Shown piece by piece: positions 8,381 to 17,436 of a stretch of DNA of 64,000 bases. The stretch is taken from positions 1 to 64,000 of the forward strand of contig NZ_JAAXLS010000012.1 in assembly GCF_012328925.1 (NCBI RefSeq), written 5' to 3'. A program made the translations under genes and the position numbers. Source of the stretch: Amycolatopsis acididurans. Its GTDB lineage: Bacteria; Actinomycetota; Actinomycetes; Mycobacteriales; Pseudonocardiaceae. Below the pieces are notes generated by a model. It was not told the DNA's origin, ran no database searches, and was given only the letters and a program-made list of their open reading frames with translations. Each line of letters starts with the position of its first letter. Within the stretch, counting starts at the first letter, position 1.

Positions 8381-9449
8381 TGCCGAACCGGCCGGTCCGC
8401 GAGCTCGCGCCGTGCCACAGACGCGGCGCGAACAGTTGCACCGCCTCGGCGATGCGCTCGGCCGAGCGCAGCTGAGCGCCCAGCGCCAGGTCGAGATTTC
8501 CGTCCTTGGCGTGCACGACGAGGTGCGCCGTGGTGCGCGAGTTCGACAACGCCGATCCTCTGACCACAGTGGACTGAGTGGTGATCGAAGAGATCGAATC
8601 CCACGGCAGGATGCGCGACTGCCCGCCGGGATCGCTCCACATCAGCGCGTACGGGTCGAGCACGACGTGGCGGCTGCGCGCGAGCATCGGCACACTCGCC
8701 ACGATGGCCAGCGCGACCAGCAGGAACGGCACGCCGATGATCCCGGCCGCGACACGCATTCCGGCCGGGGCGCCGGCGCTGAAGGCCCCGACGAGCGCGA
8801 CGATCCCGAAGAACGCCGCGAGCGCACCCCCGACGAAGGCCTGGCGCGCCGAGGCCAGGCCGGTGTTGACGACCACCGGACGTCCCGGTGCGGGCTGCGG
8901 GATCACCCGCGGTGCGATCTCCGGTGCGGCGACGAGCACGTCCCATCCGGTCGCCGCGGGCCGCTGCCAGTCGCCCGGTGCCCCGTCCCGGATCGCCTCC
9001 GCGATACCCGGGCGGCGGCGCAACCGTGCCATGCGCCCGGCGTTGTCGCGCAGCGGAACGAGCGTGCCGCTGCCGGGCAGCTCAGGGGCTTTCGGATAGC
9101 AGATCAGCGTCAGCCCGAAGCGGGGATCCACCCCCTCGTCGGTATGTACGCCGAGCGCGGCCAGGTCTGACCAGCGCACCGCGAAACCGTCGCCCCCGCG
9201 TGACTCGCATCGGACGCCCTCGGCGTCCACGACCAGCTCGCGCGACCACACCAGGTTGCGCCATCCGGCCAGCCGCAAGGCCGTGATCAGCAGGAACAGT
9301 ACGCCGAGCACGATCATCGGCACGGTGAGCCAGCCGCTCCAGTCCATCACCGAGCCGAGCAACACCAGTCCGGCACCGATGATGACGAGATTGATCGCGA
9401 CCGCGACCTGGTCGAGTTTGGCCTGCCTGCCGAGCCGGAACCGGGTCAC
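8373..9449 (-). CDS. membrane protein with PH-like domain, last gene of ESX-associated operon
   Basis: The start is GTG 9449, which overlaps the stop of the upstream gene in a GTGA tetranucleotide and implies translational coupling. The 358-residue protein has two hydrophobic pairs, at residues about 15-60 (AVAINLVIIGAGLVLLGSV...) and about 205-265, each followed by a beta-rich segment (WSRELVVDAEGVRCESR; RHVVLDPYALMWSD). Both resemble the bacterial PH-like (bPH2) pattern of paired TM helices plus a sheet domain. Function is unknown; the context links it to secretion of the proteins encoded just upstream. Confidence 0.7.
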   Translation of the reverse strand: MTRFRLGRQAKLDQVAVAINLVIIGAGLVLLGSVMDWSGWLTVPMIVLGVLFLLITALRLAGWRNLVWSRELVVDAEGVRCESRGGDGFAVRWSDLAALGVHTDEGVDPRFGLTLICYPKAPELPGSGTLVPLRDNAGRMARLRRRPGIAEAIRDGAPGDWQRPAATGWDVLVAAPEIAPRVIPQPAPGRPVVVNTGLASARQAFVGGALAAFFGIVALVGAFSAGAPAGMRVAAGIIGVPFLLVALAIVASVPMLARSRHVVLDPYALMWSDPGGQSRILPWDSISSITTQSTVVRGSALSNSRTTAHLVVHAKDGNLDLALGAQLRSAERIAEAVQLFAPRLWHGASSRTGRFGIK

Positions 9450-10627
9450 TCGCCTGCTCCGTGTTCTTTCTCGTAGGCCTCGGCCGCTTCGCGGGACCGG
9501 TCGGCCTGCTCGTTGGCCTGGCGCCTGCCTTCGAGCACGGTCGCGATGAGATCGCCGGAGTTCGGCGCGGTCACGTGCCCCTCTTCGCTCCACTTGCCCA
9601 GGTTGAGCAGGCTCTTCTCCAGCGGGTTCTCCTTGGTTTCGCCGGACGCCTCGCGGATCTCCTGCGCCGTCTTCTTGGCCTCGGCGGCTTCCTTGGCCTC
9701 CTTGCCGGCCTGCTTGAGGTTGTTCGCCGTCGATTCGATCTTCGTCGCGGCGTCCAGGCTCTTGTCGGCGATCTTGTCGGCGGTCTTGCCGATCTTGGCC
9801 AGCGCCTTGGCGGCCGCCTCGATCGCGCCCTTGGACTTCTCCGCGTTCTTCGCGAGCGCGGTGAGCCGCTCGACGATCTTCGCGATCCGGGTGCTGATCT
9901 TCTCGGCGAGGATTCCGCCCTCGACGACGGTGTCGGCGATGAACGCGGCGATCGTCCCGCCGAACGAGCACCACGACGTCGCCAGCGCGGCGAGACCCTT
10001 GACGATCAGTTCGCCGACGAACTCGGAGATCATGTCGCGGATCAGGCCGCGTTCGGTGCCGACGATCGCCGCGCCCACCTGCATCGCGGTGGAGGCACTC
10101 TTCGCGTGGCCGGCGGCACCACGCAGCGCGTCGGCGTAGCCCGCCGCGGTCTGCTGGTAGGCGGCCGCGCCGTCGCCGCCCTTGTACGACTCGCCCGTCT
10201 TCGCGGCCGACTTCTCGTAGGACTCGGCGGTCTTGGTGAGCTGTTCGGAGACGTTCTGCCAGGTCTGCGCCTTGGCGGTGACCGCTTCCGGGTTGCCGGC
10301 GAGCTTGTCCAGGCCGTCCTTGAGGAAGCTGATGTGTTCGATCAGGAACCCGACGCCCGCGCTGGCGAGCGTGCCGAGCGGATCCATCGCGGCCCCGAGC
10401 AGGTCGAGACCGTCGGTGGCCACGTCCATGGCGGCGTTGCCCCAGTCGCCGTCGGAGAAGTCCTTCACGGTCGTCGCGACGTCGTTGAACAGGCCGGAGC
10501 CCGCGGTCTGGGCCGGCAGGTTGTCGACGGCGCTGGCGCCGTCCTTGCCGGTGTTGGTGAACACGCCGGAGGAGGATTCGGACTTCGCGACGAGCGGGTT
10601 CTCCTCGGCGGTCTCGGTGGAGGTCAT
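9446..10627 (-). CDS. WXG100/PPE-like helical ESX substrate protein, 393 residues
   Basis: The N-terminal 60 residues are polar and disordered. Residues about 75-200 form the long helices of the WXG100/LXG superfamily, with a hairpin around WQNVSEQLTKTAESYEKSA and a following SYKGGDGAAAYQQTAAGYA. A hydrophobic segment lies at about 205-240 (LATSWCSFGGTIAAFIADTV), and a Lys/Ala/Glu-rich coiled coil occupies 240-340. Proteins of this layout are usual partners or toxins of type VII (ESX) export; no recognisable toxin domain is seen at the C-terminus. The gene lies two bases downstream of the EspC-like gene and overlaps the PH-like gene. Confidence 0.65.
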   Translation of the reverse strand: MTSTETAEENPLVAKSESSSGVFTNTGKDGASAVDNLPAQTAGSGLFNDVATTVKDFSDGDWGNAAMDVATDGLDLLGAAMDPLGTLASAGVGFLIEHISFLKDGLDKLAGNPEAVTAKAQTWQNVSEQLTKTAESYEKSAAKTGESYKGGDGAAAYQQTAAGYADALRGAAGHAKSASTAMQVGAAIVGTERGLIRDMISEFVGELIVKGLAALATSWCSFGGTIAAFIADTVVEGGILAEKISTRIAKIVERLTALAKNAEKSKGAIEAAAKALAKIGKTADKIADKSLDAATKIESTANNLKQAGKEAKEAAEAKKTAQEIREASGETKENPLEKSLLNLGKWSEEGHVTAPNSGDLIATVLEGRRQANEQADRSREAAEAYEKEHGAGE

Positions 10628-10629
10628 CG

Positions 10630-10950
10630 CTAGAGATCCTTCCCGATCGCGGTGAGCGCCGCCTTCGACTTGTCCTCGTGGTCGGACAGCGCCTCGTGCG
10701 CGTTCTTGACCTTGTCCGCCAGGTCGTGCCCGGCGTCGCCGAGGCCCTTGACGAAGCTGGTCGCGCTGTGAATCCAGTACTCGATACCGGCCGCGACGAC
10801 CTGCCCGACCAGGCCGAACGCGTTCATGTCACCGAGTCCCTGCGCCGCGCCCGTCGCGTCGATCGCCTGGTGCACCTGTTCGGCGACCTGGTCGACCTCG
10901 GGCGCGTGCGCGGCGAGTGCCTGCAGGTCGACCTCGTAACCGCCCGCCAT
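10630..10950 (-). CDS. EspC/DUF2580-like ESX-secreted protein
   Basis: The 106-residue product begins MAGGYEVDLQALAAHAPEVDQ, the usual start of ESX-1 substrate EspC-like proteins in actinobacteria, and continues as a two-helix hairpin with NAFGLVGQVVAAGI in the turn. ATG 10950 is chosen over GTG 10953 because its distance to the AAGGAG site is ideal; the ATG overlaps the preceding stop as TGATG. Such proteins are cosecreted with larger WXG100-type partners, here presumably the 393-residue product encoded next. Confidence 0.78.
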   Translation of the reverse strand: MAGGYEVDLQALAAHAPEVDQVAEQVHQAIDATGAAQGLGDMNAFGLVGQVVAAGIEYWIHSATSFVKGLGDAGHDLADKVKNAHEALSDHEDKSKAALTAIGKDL

Positions 10951-11369
10951 CACCAGCTCCTTCGCAGCAGAGGACCGGAACCGTCTTCGTCGTCGCCGTC
11001 ATCCTGCGCGCGGGGCCGCTGGCGTGGTTGTTCCTCGGGCGCTTCCGGCGCGGGAAACTGTTCGCGCAGGAATTGCATCGCGTCGCTGTCGGTGCCGACG
11101 ACCGGCGCCATGATCTCGGTGATCTGGGCCGCCGCCTGCGCCTGCGCGCGCTGTGCGGTGGCGAGCACGACGGCCGCGAGCCGCTCCAGCGGCAGTTCGC
11201 GTGCTTTCGGCCCGAATGCGAGATTCTGCAGCGCGCCGCTGGCATTGACGGTCACGGTCGCCGCACCGTCCTGACTGGACAGAGTGGCCGACAACTGCTG
11301 AAGACGGGCCTTGGCGGCCTCCGCTTTGCGCGTGATGTCCGCTATTGCCGCGTTTCCGGGCGAATTCAT
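10950..11369 (-). CDS. YbaB/EbfC family DNA-binding-like protein
   Basis: The 139-residue protein has the YbaB/EbfC layout: a helix (ITRKAEAAKARLQQLSATL), a beta-sheet (GAATVTVNASGALQNLAFG) and a C-terminal helix with ERLAAVVLATAQRAQAQA, followed by an acidic disordered tail. Actinobacterial YbaB-like genes often open ESX-associated operons, as here, and may act as regulators or chaperones instead of nucleoid proteins. ATG 11369 is preferred over an in-frame GTG at 11375. Confidence 0.8.
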   Translation of the reverse strand: MNSPGNAAIADITRKAEAAKARLQQLSATLSSQDGAATVTVNASGALQNLAFGPKARELPLERLAAVVLATAQRAQAQAAAQITEIMAPVVGTDSDAMQFLREQFPAPEAPEEQPRQRPRAQDDGDDEDGSGPLLRRSW

Positions 11370-11456
11370 GCTCACTCTGATGCAGCTAAGCGGAAACGGG
11401 TTCCCCGGGCAAGCGGGGAATTATTTGTCCGGTTGATTCGGAAAACCCCGGAATTG

Positions 11457-12920
11457 TTACGAATTTTCCTTGATCGCCAGCGCCAGGTACTTCACGTCGA
11501 GGTACTCCTCGATGCCCTCGGCGCCGCCCTCACGGCCGAACCCGGACGCCTTCACCCCGCCGAACGGCGCGGCAGCGTTGGAGACCAGCCCGGTGTTGAC
11601 GCCGATCATCCCGGTGGCCAGCCGTTCGCCGACCCGCACCGCGCGGTCGAGGTCGCGCGTGAACAGGTACGCGACGAGCCCGAACTCGGTGTCGTCGGCC
11701 AGCCGCACCGCCTCGTCCTCGGTTTCGAACGTGGTCACCGGGGCGACCGGGCCGAACACCTCCTCGTGCAGGATGCGCGCGTCCGGCGGCACGTCGGTGA
11801 GCACGGTCGGCGCGTAGAAGTACCCGTCGCCGTCGAGCGCCTTGCCGCCGGTCGTGGTCTTCGCGCCGCGGGCGAGCGCGTCGTCGACCAGTTCGATCAC
11901 CTTGTCGCGCTGGTCGGCGTTGATCAGGGGGCCGACCTTGACCCCGTCCTCGGTACCGTGCCCGACCTTCATCGATGACATCTCCTCGGTCAGCCGCCGC
12001 ACGAACTCGTCGGCGATCGAGGCCTGCACGTGGAACCGGTTCGCGGCGACGCAGGATTCGCCGTTGTTGCGCATCTTCGCCGTCACGGCGCCCTTGACCG
12101 CGTCGTCCAGCGACGCGTCCTCGAACGCGAGGAACGGCGCGTTGCCGCCGAGTTCCATCGACATGCGCTGCAGGTTCGGCGCGCACTGTTCGACGAGCTT
12201 GCGGCCCACCTCCGTGGAACCGGTGAACGACATCTTGCGGATCCGCGCGTCGGCGAGCGCCGGGCCGACGACACGGCTCGCCGAGGTCGCGGGCAGCACG
12301 CTGAGCACACCGTCGGGCAGCCCGGCTTCGCGCAGCAGCCCGGCGAGGTTCAGCATCGACAGCGGCGTCAGCTGTGCGGGTTTGACGATCATCGTGCAGC
12401 CCGCGGCGATCGCCGGCCCGAGTTTGCGCGTGCCCATCGCGAGCGGGAAGTTCCACGGCGTGATCAGCACGCACGGCCCGACCGGATGCTTGGACACCAG
12501 CATCCGCCCGCCGCCGCCCGCGGGGTTGCGCCCGTACCGGCCGTCGACGCGCACGGCCTCCTCGGAGAACCAGCGGAAGAACTCGGCCGCGTAGGTCACC
12601 TCGGCGCGCGACTCGGCGAGGCTCTTGCCCATCTCCAGCGTCATCAGCAACGCGAGGTCCTCGGCGCGGTCGGTCATCAGCTGCCACGCGCGGCGCAGGA
12701 TCTCGCCCCGTTCGCGGGGCGCGGTCGCCGCCCATTCCCGCTGCGCCGCGACCGCGGCGTCGATGGCCTCGCGCACGTCGGCGTCCTGGGCGTCGGCGAC
12801 CTCGCACAGCTGCCGCTCGTTGCCTGGATCCCGCACCGCGAACCGGCTCCCGTCGGCGGCGTCGCGCCACCGGCCGGCGAGGAAGATCTGCTTGGGCATC
12901 CGCTCGATCAGCTCGTTCAT
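11457..12920 (-). CDS. gabD: NAD(P)-dependent succinate-semialdehyde dehydrogenase
   Basis: The 487-residue protein is a class aldehyde dehydrogenase of the GabD group. TPWNFPLAMGTRKLGPAI, the cofactor-loop FTGSTEVGRKLVEQ, the general-base Glu in MELGGNAPFLAF and the catalytic Cys in NNGESCVAANRF are all present. The C-terminal APFGGVKASGFGREGG matches the SSADH type that converts succinate semialdehyde to succinate in GABA breakdown. Strong resemblance to mycobacterial GabD1/2. It stands alone, separated from the ABC operon by a bidirectional terminator. Confidence 0.9.
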   Translation of the reverse strand: MNELIERMPKQIFLAGRWRDAADGSRFAVRDPGNERQLCEVADAQDADVREAIDAAVAAQREWAATAPRERGEILRRAWQLMTDRAEDLALLMTLEMGKSLAESRAEVTYAAEFFRWFSEEAVRVDGRYGRNPAGGGGRMLVSKHPVGPCVLITPWNFPLAMGTRKLGPAIAAGCTMIVKPAQLTPLSMLNLAGLLREAGLPDGVLSVLPATSASRVVGPALADARIRKMSFTGSTEVGRKLVEQCAPNLQRMSMELGGNAPFLAFEDASLDDAVKGAVTAKMRNNGESCVAANRFHVQASIADEFVRRLTEEMSSMKVGHGTEDGVKVGPLINADQRDKVIELVDDALARGAKTTTGGKALDGDGYFYAPTVLTDVPPDARILHEEVFGPVAPVTTFETEDEAVRLADDTEFGLVAYLFTRDLDRAVRVGERLATGMIGVNTGLVSNAAAPFGGVKASGFGREGGAEGIEEYLDVKYLALAIKENS

Positions 12921-12959
12921 GTGCCCCGATTACCCGCGCCTGCCTGGGCGTATGCATGA

Positions 12960-12995
12960 AAAGAGCCCGGGTCCCCCGACAAACCCGGGCTCTTT
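12960..12995. terminator. bidirectional intrinsic terminator
   Basis: A perfect 13-bp inverted repeat (AAAGAGCCCGGGT and its complement ACCCGGGCTCTTT) with a 10-base loop is flanked by A and T runs on both sides. It ends the leftward ABC exporter transcript (last stop 13009) before the promoter of the dehydrogenase gene at 12920. Confidence 0.88.
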
Positions 12996-13008
12996 CCCCC
13001 TGGTGCGG

Positions 13009-14604
13009 TTACCCGATGTCGCGGCGCCGGAAACCTGCCATGCCTGCGGCCAGTGCCACCAGCGCGATTCCGGTCAACCAGAGCAGCGGCGTGGCCGTGA
13101 AGTGGGCACTCGGCAGTTTCGGGATGTGCGTGAACGGGGAGATGTCCAGCACGATCTGCGGAAGCTGAAGCACCGGGCCGTACAACGCCAGCGCGAGCGA
13201 GAGCGAGGCCACCGACCAGCCCGCCATCGCGTACCTCGGCACCAGCCCGACGATGAGCACCGACAGCCCGACGACGACCCAGACCGCGGGCAGTTGCGCC
13301 AACGCGGCACCGAGCACCGCGGGCAGCTGACCGCTGACGTCGCTGACACGCAGTCCGTGCAGTAATCCGGCCGCGGTCCCGCCCACGACGAGCAGCAGCG
13401 CGCTGCCCGCGAGTGAGAACACCAGGTGGCTGCCCAGCAGCTCGAGCCTGCGGACCCTGGTCACGAGCAGGGGTTCCAGGCGGACCGCGGTCTCCTCCGC
13501 ACGGATCCGCAGCGTCGCCTGGACGCCGTACATCGCGGCGATCATGCCGAAGATCGAGACGATCGCGGCGAGGAAGGCGTCCACCATCGCCGACGCGCCA
13601 CCCAGCCGCTCGAACATCTCCTTGGCCTGCGGGCTGTCGCCGACCACGTCGCCGATCCCGGCGGCCATCGACCCGAACAACGCGCCCATCACGGCGAACC
13701 CGGCGAGCCAGCCGGACAACAGGCCCCGGTGCAGCCGCCAGGCGAGCCCGAACGACGAGCGCAGCCCTGCCGCGGCGACCGCCGGGCCCGGCCGCGCCGG
13801 AATGATGCCCATGCCGATGTCCCGCCGCGGGAGCAGCGCGTACGCCAAGCCCGCGCACGCGATCGTCGCCGCGAACAGCAGGAGCAGCACCCACCACCGT
13901 TCCCCGGCGAACGGGCGGACCTGCGAGACCCAGCCGATCGGCGAGAGCCACGACAGCCAGTGCAGGTCGGTCGCCGCGTCGCCGATCGCGCGGAGCAGGA
14001 AGGCGGCGCCGACGACGGCCGAGGCGAGCCCGTTCGCGGTGCGCGCGTAGGTCGCCAGCTGTGCCGCCACCGCGGCGACCGCGCTGAAGAACCAGCCCGC
14101 CAGCGCGATGCCGAGCCCGAACGCGATCGAGCCGGCCGCCGGCGCGCCTCCGGCCGACAAGCCGACCGCGGTGATGAGCCCGGTGACCGTCGCGGCGAGG
14201 CCGGCGGTGGTCAGGCCCGCGGTGAGGCCGGCGAAACGGCCGGTGACGGCGGAGGACAGCAGCTCCTGCCTGCCGGTGTCCTCCTCCTGCCTGGTGTGCC
14301 TGGTCACCGTGAACACGCACACGAATGCCAGCACCAGCGCGATGAAACTGCCATAGCGCCACACCACGAAGCCGGCCGCGGTGGACAGGTCGAACGCGGG
14401 GCCGTAGAGCAGGCTCAGCGAAGGGTTCGCGCCCATCGTCCTGGTCAGCGAGGCACGGGCGGCCGCGTCCGGGTAAAGGCTGTCGTACAGCCCCATCGTG
14501 GACGCGGGCAGCACACCGAGGATGACCACCCAGATCGGCAGCACGATCCGGTCGCGTCGCAGCGCGAGCCGGGTCAGCTGCCGCGTTCCGACGAGATCGT
14601 TCAT
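13009..14604 (-). CDS. ABC exporter permease (ABC-2 type, 12 TM)
   Basis: The 531-residue protein starts at ATG 14604, inside the ATGA overlap with the ATPase gene. It has two sets of about six hydrophobic segments, at residues 20-270 and 290-530, a duplicated ABC-2 permease seen in actinobacterial drug/polyketide exporters such as the TipA/ Rv1217-1218-like systems. The segment [15 protein letters not shown] between the early TM helices is a family hallmark. With the ATPase it should export hydrophobic compounds; the substrate is not known. Confidence 0.88.
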   Translation of the reverse strand: MNDLVGTRQLTRLALRRDRIVLPIWVVILGVLPASTMGLYDSLYPDAAARASLTRTMGANPSLSLLYGPAFDLSTAAGFVVWRYGSFIALVLAFVCVFTVTRHTRQEEDTGRQELLSSAVTGRFAGLTAGLTTAGLAATVTGLITAVGLSAGGAPAAGSIAFGLGIALAGWFFSAVAAVAAQLATYARTANGLASAVVGAAFLLRAIGDAATDLHWLSWLSPIGWVSQVRPFAGERWWVLLLLFAATIACAGLAYALLPRRDIGMGIIPARPGPAVAAAGLRSSFGLAWRLHRGLLSGWLAGFAVMGALFGSMAAGIGDVVGDSPQAKEMFERLGGASAMVDAFLAAIVSIFGMIAAMYGVQATLRIRAEETAVRLEPLLVTRVRRLELLGSHLVFSLAGSALLLVVGGTAAGLLHGLRVSDVSGQLPAVLGAALAQLPAVWVVVGLSVLIVGLVPRYAMAGWSVASLSLALALYGPVLQLPQIVLDISPFTHIPKLPSAHFTATPLLWLTGIALVALAAGMAGFRRRDIG

Positions 14605-15494
14605 CGCGCGCTCGTCTCCGTGTAGTGCCGCAGGAACAGCTCCTCCAGCGTCGGCGGCCGGCTGGTCAGGCTGCGCACACCGACGTCGGTCAGCTGCCGC
14701 AGCACCTTGTCCAGGGCGTGCGTCTCGACGTCGAAACGGACCCGCGTGCCCTCGACCTTGAGGTCGTGCACATCGGCCAATGTGGACAGTCCGTTCGGAT
14801 GGCCGGCGAGTTCGGCCGTGATCGACGTGCGGGTCAGATGCCGTAGGTCGGCCAGCGTCCCGCTTTCCACGACGCGGCCGGTGCGGATGATGCTGACCCG
14901 GTCGCACAGCGCCTCGACCTCGGCGAGGATGTGGCTGGACAGCAGTACCGTGCGGCCCTTCTCCCGTTCCTCCTGGATGGCGTACTGGAAAGTGGCCTCC
15001 ATCAACGGGTCCAGCCCGGAGGTGGGCTCGTCGAGCACGAGCATCTCCACATCGGACGACAGGGCGGCGACGATCGCCACCTTCTGCCGGTTGCCCTTGG
15101 AGTAGGTGCGCCCCTTCTTGGTGGGGTCGAGGTCGAAGCGTTCGATGAGTTCCTTGCGGCGACGCTGGTCGAGCCCGCCGCGCAGCCTGCCGAGCAGGTC
15201 GATGACCTCGCCGCCGGACAGGTTGGGCCACAGGTTGACGTCGCCGGGCACGTAGGCGAGCCGCCGGTGCAGCGCCGCGGCGTCGCGCCACGGGTCACCG
15301 CCGAGCAGGCGGACACTGCCGGAGTCCGCGTGGAGCAGACCGAGCAGGACGCGGATGGTGGTCGACTTGCCGGACCCGTTCGGCCCGAGGAAGCCGTGCA
15401 CCTCCCCAGTCGCGACTCGCAGATCAAGGCCGTCGAGGGCCTTGGTCGACCCGAACGACTTGTTCAGGCCGGAGATGGAGATGGCGTTGTCCAT
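14601..15494 (-). CDS. ABC transporter ATP-binding protein
   Basis: The 297-residue ATPase has all motifs: Walker [11 protein letters not shown] near residue 38, a signature [15 protein letters not shown] (variant LSGGQ), Walker [14 protein letters not shown] and the switch His in LLSSHIL. The 80-residue C-terminal extension (about 215-297, ending [12 protein letters not shown]) is the DrrA-like regulatory domain of drug exporters. It pairs with the permease encoded by the overlapping downstream gene. Expression is probably controlled by the divergent GbsR-like regulator at 15588. Confidence 0.92.
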   Translation of the reverse strand: MDNAISISGLNKSFGSTKALDGLDLRVATGEVHGFLGPNGSGKSTTIRVLLGLLHADSGSVRLLGGDPWRDAAALHRRLAYVPGDVNLWPNLSGGEVIDLLGRLRGGLDQRRRKELIERFDLDPTKKGRTYSKGNRQKVAIVAALSSDVEMLVLDEPTSGLDPLMEATFQYAIQEEREKGRTVLLSSHILAEVEALCDRVSIIRTGRVVESGTLADLRHLTRTSITAELAGHPNGLSTLADVHDLKVEGTRVRFDVETHALDKVLRQLTDVGVRSLTSRPPTLEELFLRHYTETSAR

Positions 15495-15498
15495 GCAC

Positions 15499-15534
15499 GT
15501 GAAGTTACAGTGATTTCATGAAGTTGTGAAGTTA
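15499..15534. promoter_or_regulatory. repeated operator-like boxes between exporter and GbsR-like regulator
   Basis: The 93-bp divergent region has two copies of GTGAAGTTA (15499-15507 and 15526-15534) and a third related copy, ATGAAGTTG (15518-15526). A small TTCATGAA palindrome overlaps the middle copy. This spacing is suited to binding by a winged-helix dimer. The regulator is inferred to be the adjacent gene product. Confidence 0.5.
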
Positions 15535-15587
15535 GGAAAACGTATGGATCTAGTGAAGCGTTCAAGCGGCTAAGGGAGAATGAACCC

Positions 15588-16097
15588 ATGTCCAGCCGAC
15601 CTCAGTCCCAGCGCGACCCGGCCCCGGTGCCGAAGGAGGCACTGCCCTTCGTGGAGAAGTTCGCCGTGCTGCTGAACAACGCGGGCCTCGGCCGGATGCC
15701 GGCCCGCGTGTTCGCGGCCACACTGGCGAGCGCACACGGCAGGCTCACCGCGGCCGAGCTCGCCGAGACCCTGCAGATCAGTCCCGCCGCCGTGTCGGGA
15801 GCCGTCCGCTACCTCGTGCAGGTCGGGTTCCTGCAGCGCGGCCGGGAACCCGGTGCGCGGCGGGATCACTTCGCCTTCGACGTCGGCTGGTACGAGATCG
15901 TCAGCCAGAAGGACAGCACCTACCGGGACCTGGCGCAGGCCATCGACGAGGGCGCCGCGGCCGTGGGCCCCGAGACCGAGGTCGGCAGGCGGCTGGCCGA
16001 GACTCGCGACTTCTTCGAGTACCTGGCCAAGGAGATGCCGCTGCTGCTGGCGCGCTGGCGCGAGCAGGCTATCGAACGCCGTTCAGAAGCGTCCTGA
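15588..16097 (+). CDS. GbsR/MarR family transcriptional regulator
   Basis: The 169-residue product has a winged-helix domain at residues about 20-100: LNNAGLGRMPARVFAATLA, LTAAELAETLQISPAAVSGA with the recognition helix, and a basic wing REPGARRDHF. This is the GbsR/MarR subgroup that controls exporters and osmoprotectant genes. It is transcribed away from the ABC exporter and likely represses it. Its last 29 bases overlap the convergent TetR gene. Confidence 0.85.
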   Translation: MSSRPQSQRDPAPVPKEALPFVEKFAVLLNNAGLGRMPARVFAATLASAHGRLTAAELAETLQISPAAVSGAVRYLVQVGFLQRGREPGARRDHFAFDVGWYEIVSQKDSTYRDLAQAIDEGAAAVGPETEVGRRLAETRDFFEYLAKEMPLLLARWREQAIERRSEAS

Positions 16098-16644
16098 CCA
16101 GGCTTTTCGCCAGTCCGTCCAGCATATCGGGACTCGGCTCCTCCCCGTCGAAGTGGAGCAGGAACGCCTGCTGGAAGCACGCGCCGAACAGCAGCGCGGC
16201 CATCGCGTCGACATCCGCCGAGCGTGCCAGTCTGTCCAGCTTCTGCTCCTCGCGCAGGTACTGCGCCAGCGCGGCCAGTGGGCGTCGCGGACCGGCGTCC
16301 AGTTCCTGGAGTGCGCTGCGATGCGCGGCGAGCAGTTCCCGGGTGGAGAACACCGAGGCGGCGATCGGAAAGCTGCGGGCGTAGAAGTCCACGGCGGCGC
16401 GGGTGAACCGGGTCAGGTTCGCCCGCACGGTGCTCTTGCCCGCTTGGCCGTCGAGAACGCCGAGCGGAGGCAGCTGTTCCGACAGCACGCCGAGGAAGAT
16501 CTCCGTCTTGTCCCGGAAGTGCTTGTACAGCGCGGCTTCCGAGAAACCCGCGGCACGCGCGATCTCCTTGGTCGTGGCCCGCGCGTAGCCCTGCTCGCGC
16601 ATGATCTCCGTGGCCGCGGCCAGTATCCGCTCGCGCGTGCCCAT
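16069..16644 (-). CDS. TetR/AcrR family regulator of the adjacent SDR gene
   Basis: The 191-residue repressor has an N-terminal HTH (RERILAAATEIMREQG, TTKEIARAAGFSEAALYKHF, DKTEIFLGVL), followed by a ligand-binding helical domain. It is divergent from the NmrA-like gene at 16732, with two operator copies between them. This is the standard layout of a TetR repressor controlling itself and a neighbouring enzyme. The 3' end overlaps the GbsR-like gene by 29 bp, an antisense overlap that could matter if both are transcribed. Confidence 0.9.
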   Translation of the reverse strand: MGTRERILAAATEIMREQGYARATTKEIARAAGFSEAALYKHFRDKTEIFLGVLSEQLPPLGVLDGQAGKSTVRANLTRFTRAAVDFYARSFPIAASVFSTRELLAAHRSALQELDAGPRRPLAALAQYLREEQKLDRLARSADVDAMAALLFGACFQQAFLLHFDGEEPSPDMLDGLAKSLVRTLLNGVR

Positions 16645-16668
16645 TCTCAGTCCGTTCTCAGTGTTCGC

Positions 16669-16718
16669 TTGACGGTTGGTGAGTACACACTAACCATAGC
16701 GGGTGAGTGAACACTAAC
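16669..16718. promoter_or_regulatory. promoter with duplicated TetR-type operator
   Basis: Two near-identical 16-bp sites, GTGAGTACACACTAAC (16679-16694) and GTGAGTGAACACTAAC (16703-16718), lie 24 bases apart. Each is an imperfect palindrome of the form GT(G/T)AGT-N4-ACT(A/C)AC. A possible -35 TTGACG (16669) and -10 TAACCA (16691) for the rightward gene overlap the first site. The repressor is inferred to be the TetR protein encoded at 16069-16644. Confidence 0.6.
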
Positions 16719-16731
16719 CGATGGAGGCGAC

Positions 16732-17370
16732 ATGAAACTCACGGTGTTCGGGGCGACCGGCGGAACGGGTGTCGAGGTCGTGCGGCAGGCACTCGCGGCG
16801 GGACATCAGGTCACAGCGGTGGTCCGCGATCCGGCACGCCTGGATGTTCCCGCACACGCACGGCTCGACGTGGTGACCGCCGATGTGCTCGACCCGCCCT
16901 CGATCGAATCCGCGATCAGCGGACGGGACGTCGTCATCTCGGCACTCGGTCCGCGCGGCCGTGGCCCGACGACCATCTGCCGGGACGGCACGGAGGCGAT
17001 CATGGTCGCGATGCGAAGGGCCGGCGTGCACAGACTGATCGTGGTCAGCAACAGCGGCATGCACACACAAGGTGACGGTTTCTTCACTCGCGGGATCGTC
17101 AAACCCATTCTGATCCGGGTCCTTCGCGAAGGTTATGCCGATATGAGCGCGATGGAAGAGCGGGTGGGGGTGAGCGGTCTGGATTGGACGATCGTCCGCC
17201 CGCCTCGGCTGACGAATTGGGCGCACAGCGGACGAATCGCCAGCAGCACCAAGGGCAACGTGCGGGGCAGTTTCACCATCGGCCGCGCCGATCTCGCCGA
17301 CTACCTGCTGCGCGCCGCCTCCGACGACAGTGTCATCAGGACGGCCGTGTCCGTCGCCACGGGGAAGTAG
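16732..17370 (+). CDS. NmrA-like NAD(P)-binding oxidoreductase
   Basis: The 212-residue protein has the atypical-SDR Rossmann start KLTVFGATGGTGVEVVRQAL with a GxxGxxG-type motif, then VVISALGPRG and LDWTIVRPPRL, the usual NmrA/NAD(P)H-binding family pattern. The classical Ser-Tyr-Lys active site is absent, so it may be a redox sensor or a reductase acting on an unknown ligand. It is controlled by the divergent TetR gene. Confidence 0.88.
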   Translation: MKLTVFGATGGTGVEVVRQALAAGHQVTAVVRDPARLDVPAHARLDVVTADVLDPPSIESAISGRDVVISALGPRGRGPTTICRDGTEAIMVAMRRAGVHRLIVVSNSGMHTQGDGFFTRGIVKPILIRVLREGYADMSAMEERVGVSGLDWTIVRPPRLTNWAHSGRIASSTKGNVRGSFTIGRADLADYLLRAASDDSVIRTAVSVATGK

Positions 17371-17412
17371 TCCCGGCCACCCGGGGCGCTCGAACGGCCG
17401 TTCTCTTGCTCT

Positions 17413-17436
17413 GAACGGGTGAATCGACGCCCGTTC
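17413..17436. promoter_or_regulatory. inverted repeat upstream of papain-like protease gene
   Basis: GAACGGG and CCCGTTC are separated by 10 bases, and a short CTCAG/CTGAG pair follows at about 17459-17478. No T run follows the repeat, so it could equally end the SDR transcript weakly or be an operator. The TATCTG at 17471 may be part of a promoter for the 17538 gene, which has a TTGGAGGATGC ribosome site. Confidence 0.3.

Noticed and set aside
8373..9974. A single 533-residue minus-strand frame joining the PH-like protein with upstream sequence
   Set aside because: The upstream part runs in the wrong frame through the WXG-type gene and is low complexity. GTG 9449 in a GTGA overlap is the natural start.
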